64,000 nucleotides of DNA, from NCBI GenBank assembly GCA_900095095.1, contig FMBT01000299.1, forward strand, positions 124,001 through 188,000. The letters run 5' to 3'. The notes below the pieces were generated by a model. The model ran no database searches and was not told where the DNA came from. It saw only the letters and a program-made list of their open reading frames with translations. This stretch comes from Fragilariopsis cylindrus CCMP1102. Taxonomy: Eukaryota; Bacillariophyta; Bacillariophyceae; Bacillariales; Bacillariaceae. Shown one piece after another: positions 23,723 through 34,214 of this stretch. Each line of letters begins with the position of its first letter. Within the stretch, counting starts at the first letter, position 1. A program made the translations under genes and the position numbers.

Positions 23723-25351
23723 ATGGTGACCACCAAAGAAGAAGAAGACGACGACGGCTTTAGTTCTGCTAAGACGGCAGACACAGCAGGAAAGTCCATG
23801 ACACAGAATGAGCAGCAGCAGCAACAACAACAACAAGTTTTTTCGAATGAGCTTCGTGAATTTTACGAGAATCACGATATTGATCTGACAAAATTATGCT
23901 ATCCAAAAAATGGCGTATCATCTCAGCATTATCGATATATTCGACTCAATCCTCGTTATCATAAAACAGAAACTCTAAATAGACTTCAAAATGAGGTTAG
24001 AGATTATAATAACGTTAAGAAAGAAGAAGAAGAAGAAGAAGAAGAAGAAGACGTCAACAATGACGACGACGACGACAAAAAGAAAAAGGAAGAATCAATC
24101 ACTGATGTGATGGCTGTTCCGTGGTTGGAAGATAGGTGGGAATTTTATGCTATACCAGAAAATTTCCCATTGTCTACTTCGTTATGTTATCGTTCAGGAA
24201 GAATATACGGGATGGATGTGAGTTCGGGGGCTGGAGTTGCCGTATTGTTGACGGACTATCATAATAAAGCTTCTATAGAAGCGGATACTTCTGGCAGTGA
24301 GAATATCTATGGGAATGATACGTATAGTGGTGGGGAACTGCGTATATTAGATTTGTGCTGTTCTCCTGGTTTAAAACTTTTACAAATGGTTGATTTTTTC
24401 CATCCGATACAAACTACTAGTCAACAACAACAACAACAACAACAACAACAAAAATCAGTCAAGGTCGTTGGTGTAGATATTTCAAAGCATCGAATGAATG
24501 TTTGTAAAAGTATTGTACAAAAATATCTAATCGACTCGGAAACATCAGGACCAGGACTGATGCACTCAGTGGATAAAAACAAAGAATTATCACCACAAGA
24601 AAGTGTAGTAAATGTGCAATTATATCTAGAAAATGGAACTACGTTTGGAACAAGTAGTTGTGATAGTGATACACTTATTTTCGACTCAGGGGTAGCAATT
24701 GAAGATATGATAGAACGACGTAGAGGGAAACGGAAACGAATGAATAAAAGTGCACGAGGTCGAGAAAGAAAACGACTGCGTCAAATTGAATCCTTGGAAC
24801 GCTGTAGTTCAAAAAAGTCGAAAGATAATAATAACGGCGACGAAGACAATGATGAAGAAGAAGTTATTCCAAGTAACATGAGATTGTTTGATTATGTTTT
24901 AGTAGATGCAGAGTGTAGTACGGATGGTTCTTTTAAGCATATAAAGGAACGAATTAAGGAATCGCTAACTAAGACAAATAAGAATGACCTTCAGCAGCAT
25001 CGAGAAGATAATCTAATGCTGACAGATAGTAACAAGCTTGCAGAATTGGTTGATTTACAAAGGAAGCTAATTGACAATGGGTTTCGAAATCTTAAAGGTG
25101 GAGGGACAATGGTATACTCTACATGTTCATTATCAGAGGATCAAAATGAGAAAATCGTACAATGGTTGCTTCAGACACATACAGATGCAAAGCTAATCCC
25201 CATACATTTTCCTACAATACAGAACACTAAATTCGTCACAGACGGGTCGCTAAAGGGGACCATACGGTTTTACCCTAATCTAGTCCAAGATGCTGATATG
25301 CTTTTGGGAGATGGATTCTTCGTTGCAAAAATAACGAAACGAATAAAATGA
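23723..25351 (+). CDS. NOL1/NOP2/Sun-family RNA (cytosine-5)-methyltransferase
   Basis: 542 aa, intronless, ATG at 23723. After an acidic, Gln-rich start comes the family N-terminal fold (FPLSTSLCYRSGRIYGMDVSS). The SAM-binding Rossmann core has motif I LDLCCSPGLKLLQM near residue 210 and VVGVDISKHRMN near 250. A disordered Lys-rich insertion occupies about 325-385. Motif IV reads VDAECSTDGS near 395 instead of the usual DAPCSGxG, keeping the Asp and Cys. Motif VI YSTCSLSEDQNE near 468 carries the catalytic Cys. Such enzymes methylate C5 of cytosine in rRNA, tRNA or mRNA through a Cys adduct. Which RNA is modified cannot be told from sequence; the divergent motif IV may point to a specific subfamily. 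Confidence 0.88.
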   Translation: MVTTKEEEDDDGFSSAKTADTAGKSMTQNEQQQQQQQQVFSNELREFYENHDIDLTKLCYPKNGVSSQHYRYIRLNPRYHKTETLNRLQNEVRDYNNVKKEEEEEEEEEDVNNDDDDDKKKKEESITDVMAVPWLEDRWEFYAIPENFPLSTSLCYRSGRIYGMDVSSGAGVAVLLTDYHNKASIEADTSGSENIYGNDTYSGGELRILDLCCSPGLKLLQMVDFFHPIQTTSQQQQQQQQQQKSVKVVGVDISKHRMNVCKSIVQKYLIDSETSGPGLMHSVDKNKELSPQESVVNVQLYLENGTTFGTSSCDSDTLIFDSGVAIEDMIERRRGKRKRMNKSARGRERKRLRQIESLERCSSKKSKDNNNGDEDNDEEEVIPSNMRLFDYVLVDAECSTDGSFKHIKERIKESLTKTNKNDLQQHREDNLMLTDSNKLAELVDLQRKLIDNGFRNLKGGGTMVYSTCSLSEDQNEKIVQWLLQTHTDAKLIPIHFPTIQNTKFVTDGSLKGTIRFYPNLVQDADMLLGDGFFVAKITKRIK

Positions 25352-25526
25352 CTTATCTAATGAAAATAACAATAAAGCAACGTTGTGTTATGAATGGTAT
25401 TATACAATCGCATTTTTTAGTAGTAGCTTATATTGAAAATCTCGTTTACGGTATTAAATTTATCGAAAGAATATAGTCTTGTAATCTTGGTTACAATAAA
25501 TTACTGCAAAAAAACATGTATATACA

Positions 25527-26837
25527 TCAAGATGCATCGGGGTTATTTGAACCTAACCGACCAGGATCTGCACTAGGGTAATATGGTTTCTTGATACCTG
25601 TTAAACTTTTCGTAGAACTTGCTCCCACCCTTCGGATAGGACCACCCCCAGGACGAGGAAATCCAGATGAAGGACCTGTCGAACCACCCGCAGATTTGTT
25701 CCTTCGAGCTGCAGCAATTGCCGCAATATGAGCAGGAGGATTCATTGTGGTAAGACCCTTTGGTGGTGCGACAAATGATTTTGATAATCCACCCGGTGGA
25801 GCCATAGGTTTTAAAGCCATCATCGATGATGGTTGTAATGAAACTCCTCTTGTATCCCCGCGCTTTTGTACGTCCATATCACCTCGTTTGGATTCCCGAG
25901 CCCATTTCACTTGTAGTGGTCTATCTAAAAGTGATCTTCGATTCATACTAGCAATAGCAAGTTCCGCAGCATCCGGTTCAGTATATTCGACGAATGCCTG
26001 TCCTTTATCTGCTTGGATCCGAACTGAAACAATTTCTCCAAAAGAATAGAATTGGTCACGAATATCCGGTTCAGTAAGTTTAGGGTACGGTGCGTCACCT
26101 TGAAAGCGTAGGTAAAGTGTTGCACGTGCTTTATCGAAGCCTTGCCCGTCGGCTTTTTGAGTTTCCTTTTCCCTCTCTCGTTGCCGTCCAAGAATTTTAT
26201 TAGCAACAGGATCACTTGATCCATAAAAACGATCCTTCGTATTCTGTTTTGACATGGGATCATTTCTATCCTTTGGCATCTCATGTCGGAAGGGACAAGT
26301 CGCACCCCGATTACATTCCCCCTTGGCAAAGAAACTACATAACTTAGCCATATTTCTTTCATAACGAGGTTTCATATTCGCCATCTCCTCCAACTTTGCA
26401 ACAGCTAAGGCATTAGCCTCACCGACCATATTCTGACCTTGTGCCAAGGCACGTTCTTGCTGTGCTGTGTACCAAGCTCTGTTTGCCATTGATTGTGGAA
26501 CATTTGATGTAGCACTAGCACTTCCTGCTTCTTTAAGGATGCGATCTCGTACCTTCACTGGAAGTCCGTATTGTAGATCATAAATACAAACCTGACAAAC
26601 ATTCTTGGCCTGTGCACAACTTTTACATATCTCAACTTTCTTCAAACGACCTTTCGTCCCCGCTTGCCATGCAAAAACAGTAAATGGATTTTCACAAACT
26701 TGACACTTCTTCCCGACCTTCTCTTGCGTCATTCGAACATATGGATTATCGCCAAGACATGTCTCACAAACCAATGGAAATTCCGTCTCTTCCCATTTTT
26801 GCTTATTATCGTCTCTCTTGATCCCATAATTTGACAT
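25527..26837 (-). CDS. RBM22: Pre-mRNA-splicing factor RBM22 / Ecm2 (Slt11) homologue
   Basis: 436 aa, intronless, ATG at 26837. The N-terminal zinc cluster has CETCLGDNPYVRM, CQVCENPFTVFAW and CKSCAQAKNVCQVC at residues about 24-85, the RBM22/Cwc2 module. A CCCH finger (CSFFAKGECNRGATCPFRH) lies near 167 and one RRM near 240-315 (TLYLRF, KGQAFVEYTEPDAAELAI). The C-terminus is Gly/Pro/Ser-rich. RBM22 belongs to the NineTeen-related complex and contacts U6 snRNA and the intron in the activated spliceosome. Domain order and length match the family, so the call is firm. It converges on the NSUN gene with 175 bp between stops. Confidence 0.96.
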   Translation of the reverse strand: MSNYGIKRDDNKQKWEETEFPLVCETCLGDNPYVRMTQEKVGKKCQVCENPFTVFAWQAGTKGRLKKVEICKSCAQAKNVCQVCIYDLQYGLPVKVRDRILKEAGSASATSNVPQSMANRAWYTAQQERALAQGQNMVGEANALAVAKLEEMANMKPRYERNMAKLCSFFAKGECNRGATCPFRHEMPKDRNDPMSKQNTKDRFYGSSDPVANKILGRQREREKETQKADGQGFDKARATLYLRFQGDAPYPKLTEPDIRDQFYSFGEIVSVRIQADKGQAFVEYTEPDAAELAIASMNRRSLLDRPLQVKWARESKRGDMDVQKRGDTRGVSLQPSSMMALKPMAPPGGLSKSFVAPPKGLTTMNPPAHIAAIAAARRNKSAGGSTGPSSGFPRPGGGPIRRVGASSTKSLTGIKKPYYPSADPGRLGSNNPDAS

Positions 26838-27187
26838 TGTGTCGGAGATATAGTAGTGATAATATTAATAGTAGTACCTCGGGCACCCTACTGATTATGT
26901 TGCTGTTGATGATGATATATCCTACTTAAAATACCCCTGTCACTTTTTTAGTCTTGGTGGTTGTCTGTTAGTTGGTGTTGTGATGTTATCATCATGTTGT
27001 TATTTGTCTTCGAGCTTCGATGTTCATGTTGTGTCGAATTCAGTTTTTCGATTTTGTGTGTGTGAAGGCCAGACGTCTTCCTTCAGCCTAATATGACAGT
27101 AGCACGCCAAATTTATTTGAAATTCAAAATTTAAAATCTAAATTACAAATCTTAAAAATAATACGCAATAATACTAATAGCTAGACC
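26838..27187. promoter_or_regulatory. Probable shared divergent promoter (RBM22 / HAD)
   Basis: 350 bp between divergent ATGs, with several GTTG-rich stretches and no recognisable core element. Inferred from gene orientation. Confidence 0.35.
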
Positions 27188-27706
27188 ATGACGAAGACGA
27201 AGACGTTAAAGGTTATATTCCTTGATATTGATGGAGTCCTTCTCCCATTTCCGAACGAAAATCCTGATAGTGACGAATTATTTCCTGCCTCTACGTTAAG
27301 ATCTCTGCAATGTTTGTTAAAGGAAACGGAGGGTGCTAAACTTGTTCTTTCGAGTACATGGCGTGTACGAAAGGATTATATTCAAGATATTGTAACCTGT
27401 ATGCAAAGTTTCGGTATTGATTTGGGCGAAGAAGGAACATTTTTTGATATTACTGATCCAAATATGCATTCGGAACGTCAATGGGAAATACATGATTGGC
27501 TTTCAAACCAAAAACAAAATAATAATAAATATGAAAAAATTGTTTGGTTGGCATTAGATGACGAACATCTAATTGATGGAGAAGTAAACGAAAACTATAG
27601 GGATATTTTTCAGGGACATGTTATTAGAACTGAAAGTCATATAGGATTGACCATGAATGATGTAAGAGACGCTGTGAAATTATGGAAATTACAGCTTTCT
27701 GAGTGA
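27188..27706 (+). CDS. HAD-like hydrolase domain protein (Swiss Army Knife RNA-repair type)
   Basis: 172 aa, a single domain with no targeting signal. Motif I is FLDIDGVLLPF at residues 11-21 (nucleophile Asp and second Asp). Motif II is VLSSTWR near 57, and an acidic LALDDEHLI motif near 125 would be the metal site. The DIDGVL...SSTWR...DDE layout is that of the HAD domain found in Swiss Army Knife RNA-repair proteins and in many short stand-alone eukaryotic proteins. It has phosphatase or phosphotransfer chemistry; the substrate is unknown. The ATG at 27188 lies close upstream of the first motif, so the start is reliable. Confidence 0.75.
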   Translation: MTKTKTLKVIFLDIDGVLLPFPNENPDSDELFPASTLRSLQCLLKETEGAKLVLSSTWRVRKDYIQDIVTCMQSFGIDLGEEGTFFDITDPNMHSERQWEIHDWLSNQKQNNNKYEKIVWLALDDEHLIDGEVNENYRDIFQGHVIRTESHIGLTMNDVRDAVKLWKLQLSE

Positions 27707-28654
27707 AGAGAGAACTTGTACATACTACAGTAGTAGAATTGTGGAAGAGAAATGACGTCTACGATACGATAGGAGCGATCCTACGGTCGATTGCTGACAT
27801 CAGTATCATAGAGTAGCAAATGGAAGGCGAAGATTCTGTTACTGTTATGGTCTTCACTTTATAAAACACAGAGAAGTATTCGATTTGAAAATACAGATAA
27901 TTTTTCATCGCCACGAGACCATGATAAGAAAAAGTGATGTACTGTATTTACATTGGTACTGGTCACTATAGTGAAGACAACAAATGTATTGGTATCTACC
28001 TCAAAATATAAGGAAATTGCGACTTTTGTTGGGTTTAATTTGGTCTCATTTGTAAAGTTCTGAGAGCCAATTTCCGGTGTGTCATGGGCAGGTGCATAAG
28101 CAAAGAGAGGAGAAATACATTGTAAATAATCAAACTATTAAAAGCTAAGAATGATAGATATATAGATATCTTTGTTATTGTTGGTCTATATTAGAAGGTT
28201 ATACCGTTATTTTCATAGAAACCATGTGATAGGTGTAAAGTCTCTATCACTAACTTCTATCAATATTTTAGTAGAAGGAGCAGTTATGTATGCGCTACAC
28301 ATAGCAAGAGGATAGATACTACTAACTATTGATCCAATCGGGTCAATATTTGTATGTATTAGAAGATGAAGAAACAGGAAAATCAATGGAGTACATTATC
28401 ATGATTCAATCAAGCATCACAAAGTACAAATAATTCATCATATATATACTAATTTGATCTGCTCTAGATAATGCGTAGTAGTGACATCACGCGTTGACGC
28501 GCGTCGATGCTTTAAAAATTACAGAAGAAAAAAACACTTGCTGCGGCCATTACAATCGCTATCATAAAACCTTTACTTTTTTATTGAACAAAATAGGAGT
28601 AGTTGTAATATTCGTCCATTTCTTTTTTTTAAATCAGATCAAGCATCAGAAACG
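27707..28654. other. 948-bp intergenic stretch
   Basis: Between two plus-strand genes. AT-rich, with stop codons in all frames and scattered short direct repeats. I see no gene, RNA or transposon in it. The last 150 bp should hold the promoter of the topoisomerase-like gene. Confidence 0.5.
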
Positions 28655-29681
28655 ATGGCACTAAGGGCATTTCATGCCAATCCTGGCATTGGTGGATTTG
28701 GTGAAAGTACAACAACTAATACTACTCTTGCATCAAAAAATTATAATGATTTTGAAGAACTATCATCGTCATGCAACAAAAAGAAAAAGAAAAATAAGAA
28801 AGATGATAGCGACGACGATCATGATAACGACAAGTGTGGCAGAGAAAATTCCAACGGAAATGGGGACCTTCTTTGTCAGATTGTTAAAGAACTAGTAGAT
28901 AATGCCGTAGACGCATGCAAAAGCTCTTGTAATTCTCGTTACGATCATCACGACAAAGAAGAAGAAGAAGAACGACGACGACGACAGGGTGGCGGTGGGG
29001 GTCGTACTAGTACGCAAAATCGCAATCAGAAAAGAATTAAGATAGAAATTAGTCGTCCTCCCAATGATGCCGATAATAATAATGATAGTAATAATAATTC
29101 TATTCTCCAAGTTACCGTTTCAGATAATGGATGTGGTATGGAAAGTATACAAGATTGTGTGAATGCATTTCATAGTAGTAAGCGTGGGGATGATGATGAT
29201 GAAAGTGACGATAACAATAGTATTAATGTCAACAACAGCACCAACAGTAAAAACAACAACAACAGTGAAAACCACACGAGTGGACGGTACGGGATCGGAC
29301 TAACTCTTTGTATCTTACATGCACAGCGATGTGTTCCGAATTCTCGTGTATGTATTACTTCTGTGTCAGCGAAATCGAAATATCGGACAAGAGCTATATT
29401 CGAAGTGGACAAACAAGGTGATTCAGTTGATTGTGTACAAGAAGAAGTTACACCAGTAACAACTTCCGAATATGAATCAGGGACTTGCGTAAGTCTATTA
29501 GTACCGGTAAGTAGTCAGCGATTATGAATTATGGTAATCATAATAATAGTAATAATAATACCATTATATATCCTACTTCTATTGGTTATGGTGTATGATA
29601 TATCTACAATACTCGTCTTCTTACAATGATCCACTAATAAACTTTGATAATGCTGGTCTGTACCTTTCTCCTTTTTCTTCA

Positions 29682-29713
<32 letters not shown>

Positions 29714-31691
29714 TAGGGAGGAATAGCCGCAAAACTAGCCTGGCCAAGACTAAACGATTATTTTACTCGATTTCGTCTCTGTACAAATCTTCACTTTGAG
29801 TTACATGTGTTTGCCCCCACACTTACAAAGTTCCCAATTTATATCCGACCTCAAAATTGGAATGCTGCAGTACCACTATTACCATCGTCGGGTCACGAGA
29901 AGGTTGTTACAAATTCGGCAGCATCATCTGTTGCTGAGACACAATCACAAGAACGGCAACACTTGAATGATGCAGATAACGTTGACGATAATGATGACGA
30001 ACAATGGGGGGATTTATTAGACGATATCAACGAGGAGGAGGAGGACAAAGGATGCGATGACGAAGACGACGATGAAGTAGAAGATAAGGATGGTAATGAT
30101 AACGAGAAACGTGTCCATGGGAGAAAGGGGGAAATAGGAAAGATAATACTGGCGGTAAATCAGATTCAGAATCAGACCGATATGCATTTTTCAAGGCAGC
30201 AAAATCGTTCTGGCCGGAACGAAATATTGCATACAAGAATGTAGCACGGTCGGTTCGTAATATTCCTAGAACAAATTATAGTAGTAAAGAAAACGCAACG
30301 ACGTCCGAGCTTCAGCTAGAGGTTCATATGGTGGTTTGTCCCTATCCAAAGCAAGACGAGGAAAACAGTAGTGGTAGTACATCTGCTACTGGATCTGATT
30401 CTTCCTCATCTTCATTTGATGATGACATCAATACAGGCGATTACGCTGTAAGAGATAGAAAAGTTGCAACCTTGAAATTGATTCGCATGGTCAATGGCGT
30501 TCCAATTTTGGATAGTGGTGAAGCTCACTCTTGTGGTTTAGTCCACGGTGTCGCAAACAAGATTGTATGGGGGTCCTTCGGGCTTGACGTCACAAAGAAT
30601 GCTGCTACTATTCATGAAACTTGTGATACTCCTTCTCGCCATCCTACTACTTCCACACCAAGTTTTCAGTTGCGAGACAGTAATATCATAGCTCCATTCA
30701 TTAACAGAAATATCAATCACAGACAGCTACGGGCTAGCAACCGGGATATGATCAATAATGATAATGAAGAAGAAGACAAAAAACGAAAGAGAGATGATGA
30801 TTATCAAGACGGTTTACTTCCGGCAAACATACGTATAGGGACTATTCTACTTGTTGTCCAGATTCGTGCAGCTCCATCAGCATTGCCTCTGCCCACATTA
30901 AGTAAGGGACGGCTTCCCCTCAATCACCGACCCATTGACTCGGCGTTGCAGCTGGGATTGCGAGACTGCCTTAGAGCCTACAAGGTACGAATCAATCATT
31001 GTTCCTAACTTCTACACGATTGCGAGCGATAGAAAGAGAAGTACGTTACATTCCGGGGATTGCATCGGCGATCTCGCGTATAGTTTGTCGAAGTGCAAAC
31101 CTTAGACTTAGACGAAAAAGCCAGGAAATATTTAAACAAATATCTACCGAGGAAAATAACAACGCAGGATCGAAAGCGGAGCAACAGCATATTGAAGTCG
31201 TATCAACGAATGAAGAGCCGCAAGAGTTGGTAGGAAATGATATCAACATTGACGTACGTCTACTTTCGAATGCTTTTCAGACTCGACTACGACTAGCAAT
31301 GCAGGTCAGGGACGATTTGATAACAAAGCCGAAGAGATGTAGTAAAAAGCACAAAGATACCAACGTAGATGACGACGATGAACAAGAATACGACGATTTC
31401 GATAGTGACGAAGACAGTAGTAAACACGGTATGGAGGCAGTACAACCTTCAACCAGTGAAACTAAAACTGGCCCACTTTCTGTATTTTCTTCGTCACACG
31501 AACCAGAAGAACTAGGAATGGAATCGGTGTCTTCTTCCAATTCTTCGTTGTCTCAAGGACGTGCCTTCCTAAAATCGAAATTCGTAGTAGGCTCGGATGC
31601 CGAATCATCAGCTACACGGCCTGTAAAAGAGATCCTCGTTGACTCTGATTTAGTTATCAAAGAAAATGAATATGATTTTGACGATTGGTAG
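28655..31691 (+). CDS. Topoisomerase VI subunit B-like GHKL ATPase (TopoVIB / MTOPVIB-like)
   Basis: Exons: 28655-29506, 29717-30092, 30164-30984 and about 31045-31691, roughly 900 aa. The GHKL fold is clear: QIVKELVDNAVDACK (N-box), VSDNGCGMESIQ (G1) and SGRYGIGLTLCILH (lid). A strand continues across intron 1 (GTCVSLLVP|GG, LNDYFTRFRLCTNLHFEL). Exon 3 has the transducer (VNGVPILDSGEAHSCGLVHGVANKIVW, and PIDSALQLGLRDCLRAYK) and exon 4 RYIPGIASAISRI. Long acidic and Asn insertions separate the blocks. TopoVIB binds ATP and dimerises to drive TopoVIA (plants, archaea) or SPO11 in meiotic break formation; which applies here is open. The exon 3/4 junction is one base short for any GT-AG pair I tried. 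Confidence 0.8.
29687..29714. repeat. (TA)n tract at intron 1 acceptor
   Basis: An alternating TATATA tract runs directly into the acceptor TTAG at 29716, replacing the usual polypyrimidine tract. Confidence 0.85.
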
Positions 31692-31787
31692 ATCATCAAA
31701 ACAAATGACCGGATAAACTTGATTTATACGTCGTATTTACATATTATAGTTCAGTTATTGTACATACATTACGTTTTCTAGAAATGA

Positions 31788-33800
31788 TCAATTTGTAACG
31801 TCTAAAGCCTTTCTCGCATTTTTGAAAAAATCTGTAACTGCCATGACTCCAACTTTATAAGCAAGAAATGATGGAAGAATTCTAGCATCAACTTGAGAAA
31901 TACTGATAAGATCTGCCAAGTTTGGATTCCCCTTGACAGGTCGTATGATATTCACCCCTAGGATTACTTCGTTGTTGCCGCTTTGACAAAATCCTTTCGT
32001 TTTTTCATCTCCGTCGAAGTAGCATCCTGCATGCCCACTATTGAGGGAACGACTAAATATAATATAGCCATCTTCAGGTCGATTACCTATGCATTGAGCG
32101 TGCATCAAAGCAGAAATGCGAACACTCAGCTTGGTAAATGGTACTTTGGTCTCATTTTTGATAATTTTCGTACCGTGGAAGCCCCCGGTGGGAGTAGTAG
32201 TATCATCATTGATCACAAATACGTCTTTGCGTTCCACGCAATGATTGTTGTACTCCTTGGTTCTTGTACTATCCCATAGTAAGTTCAAAACATTTTGTGG
32301 ACTTCCATCTATAACTCCTCGGGCCATGAAAAAGGGGTTCTCGCTTCCATGATATTTTGGACCAATATACTTCCCTGACCATATCAATACATGGCTGCGA
32401 AGCGCATCATAGAACTCATTTTTGGACAGCTGGTTTAACTGCTTGTAGTCTTTCTTTGTCTGTCCATGCGCTTTCCAGTGTACTCGAAGGGAATTTGATA
32501 TCTTAGACTGTTCTTGTCTTGTCACTGGTAACATCATATCTATCACAGCTTCATTGGATGAAGCAATATCAATACCCCGTTGACCAAGCTGTGACATAGC
32601 ATTGGAAGTAAGGCCTTCATCTGAAAAATTATCGTCTAGATCTATAAAAATCACTCGTACATCCGTCTCGGACGCTGGATTTGATTGGGCGTACATATTT
32701 ATATCATCTACTCGAAGAAGAAATGTTGATAGATCAGGCTTGGTTATTGTTAACGAGTCTGTACTACACGTACTGCCTGCTCTAGACACTGTCTGAGTCT
32801 TACTATTGAATATGTCGAACCAATGTGTTGTAGTCGCTCGATTTACGTCATTTTCTGTGCTTATAATGAGGTGTGTATCTAGCCGCAGACGATCAAGAAA
32901 ATTATCCCGATGGTCACATTCTTGTCCATCATTGAGCTGCTTCATCGTCGACGTAGTGGTTGTTTTCGCTCGATTTGTTCTCGATGTTAACAAATTATCC
33001 AGAGATTCGTCAGAGGTGTCTACACTATTTAATTGTAGTGCCTCGTTATTAATTCGATCCATAGAAGCTACTACAATAGGCATAAGATCGACGAAACGGT
33101 GCAAAGCAGCATTGCCTCCCTTGACGACAATATTAGATGCAAAAGCTGCTACATGAAGAGGGACAGTCATAGGTAGAAACGCTGTATGCATCACCATCCC
33201 TCCCACATTAAGTGCTGTATCCAATGACGTCTGAGCAGCTGATGAAACAAGTTTATTACTGGAATGCACAAAGGTATCCATTTCTTTCGATTTCGCCAAG
33301 GACGAGAAAGAGTCAAACCAAACTCCAAGAGATTCTGACAACGAATGATCCGTTAAATGGGGTGTTTCTTGGAGGGTCAATGAGGGAATCGATACTGGAG
33401 ACAAGAAGGATGGTTCACATGTCGTAGAATTATTGTCGCGGAATTCCTCCGTGTCTTCTCCACTCTTCTCCTTTCTTGAACCGTTCTCATTCTCAGCTTT
33501 CCCCGACAAATCATTCCCGCACATAGTATCAGTAGTAATTATATTTAGTCCTACATCTACATCGCCTTCATTCTCCACACTTCCATTTTGGTCGGATGAT
33601 ATGATATCTACGCTGAAAGACTCATCAGGTATGCGGTTTGCCGAAGATTCGGTATTGAGACGTGTTCTGAGCCTCTTAAAGACCTTACGGATCCTTGCCG
33701 CTCGTTTCGGGATTTCTGTTGCCGTAGCTGTTGTAGGGGCAGCAGCAACACCAACAGAAGAAGTTTCACCAGCACTATCTATTATTGTTCGTTTATCCAT
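31788..33800 (-). CDS. START-like lipid-binding domain protein
   Basis: 670 aa from the ATG at 33800 (MDKRTI); the frame above it has no ATG. Intronless. Residues 1-200 are disordered, with a basic stretch (RIRKVFKRLRTRL) that could bind membranes or act as an NLS. Around 200-240 are two amphipathic or hydrophobic segments (TALNVGGMVMHTAFLPM). The last 210 residues form a START/Bet v 1-like fold: ARGVIDGSPQNVLNLLWDS, TKLSVRISALMHAQ, GYIIFSRSLNSGHAG, EVILGVNIIRPV and ILPSFLAYKVGVMAVTDFFKNARKAL. Such domains carry lipids; the ligand is unknown. Similar long START proteins occur in stramenopiles. Converges with the topoisomerase gene, 96 bp apart. Confidence 0.65.
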   Translation of the reverse strand: MDKRTIIDSAGETSSVGVAAAPTTATATEIPKRAARIRKVFKRLRTRLNTESSANRIPDESFSVDIISSDQNGSVENEGDVDVGLNIITTDTMCGNDLSGKAENENGSRKEKSGEDTEEFRDNNSTTCEPSFLSPVSIPSLTLQETPHLTDHSLSESLGVWFDSFSSLAKSKEMDTFVHSSNKLVSSAAQTSLDTALNVGGMVMHTAFLPMTVPLHVAAFASNIVVKGGNAALHRFVDLMPIVVASMDRINNEALQLNSVDTSDESLDNLLTSRTNRAKTTTTSTMKQLNDGQECDHRDNFLDRLRLDTHLIISTENDVNRATTTHWFDIFNSKTQTVSRAGSTCSTDSLTITKPDLSTFLLRVDDINMYAQSNPASETDVRVIFIDLDDNFSDEGLTSNAMSQLGQRGIDIASSNEAVIDMMLPVTRQEQSKISNSLRVHWKAHGQTKKDYKQLNQLSKNEFYDALRSHVLIWSGKYIGPKYHGSENPFFMARGVIDGSPQNVLNLLWDSTRTKEYNNHCVERKDVFVINDDTTTPTGGFHGTKIIKNETKVPFTKLSVRISALMHAQCIGNRPEDGYIIFSRSLNSGHAGCYFDGDEKTKGFCQSGNNEVILGVNIIRPVKGNPNLADLISISQVDARILPSFLAYKVGVMAVTDFFKNARKALDVTN

Positions 33801-34214
33801 GGTGAATACATACAACTATTAGAATCATCTACAGTATCATTTTCGAATTACTAACGTTAGCAGTTCTTAGTTTGATATTTGGTACAGTCGTATTATTTGA
33901 TAAGATATATGATAAAACGTAAAGAAGAATTCTTTTTGTGCTTAAAACTCACAATGCATGCAGCCACACGAGTGCATGATGGGTGCATAAAAATCCGCGA
34001 AAATTCGAATAAATGACGACGTGGCTGATTCGACTCATTCGATTAGTTCTCAATTCGTGACTTAAAATTGTTTCATTTACTGTATTTGAAAGTAGAAGTA
34101 AAGTACGGTAAGTACTTATTAAGATCTCAAAATGTAGCAGATAGCTACACTTCTTTTTACTTTAGCAAATTCAATTTATCTTTCATATAATGTAGTTTTA
34201 TTGTTATTTAGAAC
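33801..34214. other. Intergenic between two minus-strand genes
   Basis: 414 bp holding the promoter of the START gene and the 3' end of CPSF73. No further feature seen. Confidence 0.5.

Noticed and set aside
30985-31045. A canonical intron joining TopoVIB-like exons 3 and 4
   Set aside because: A good donor (AAG|GTACG) and a CTAAC branch-like site exist, but every nearby AG leaves the downstream frame wrong by one base, so no exact acceptor is claimed.
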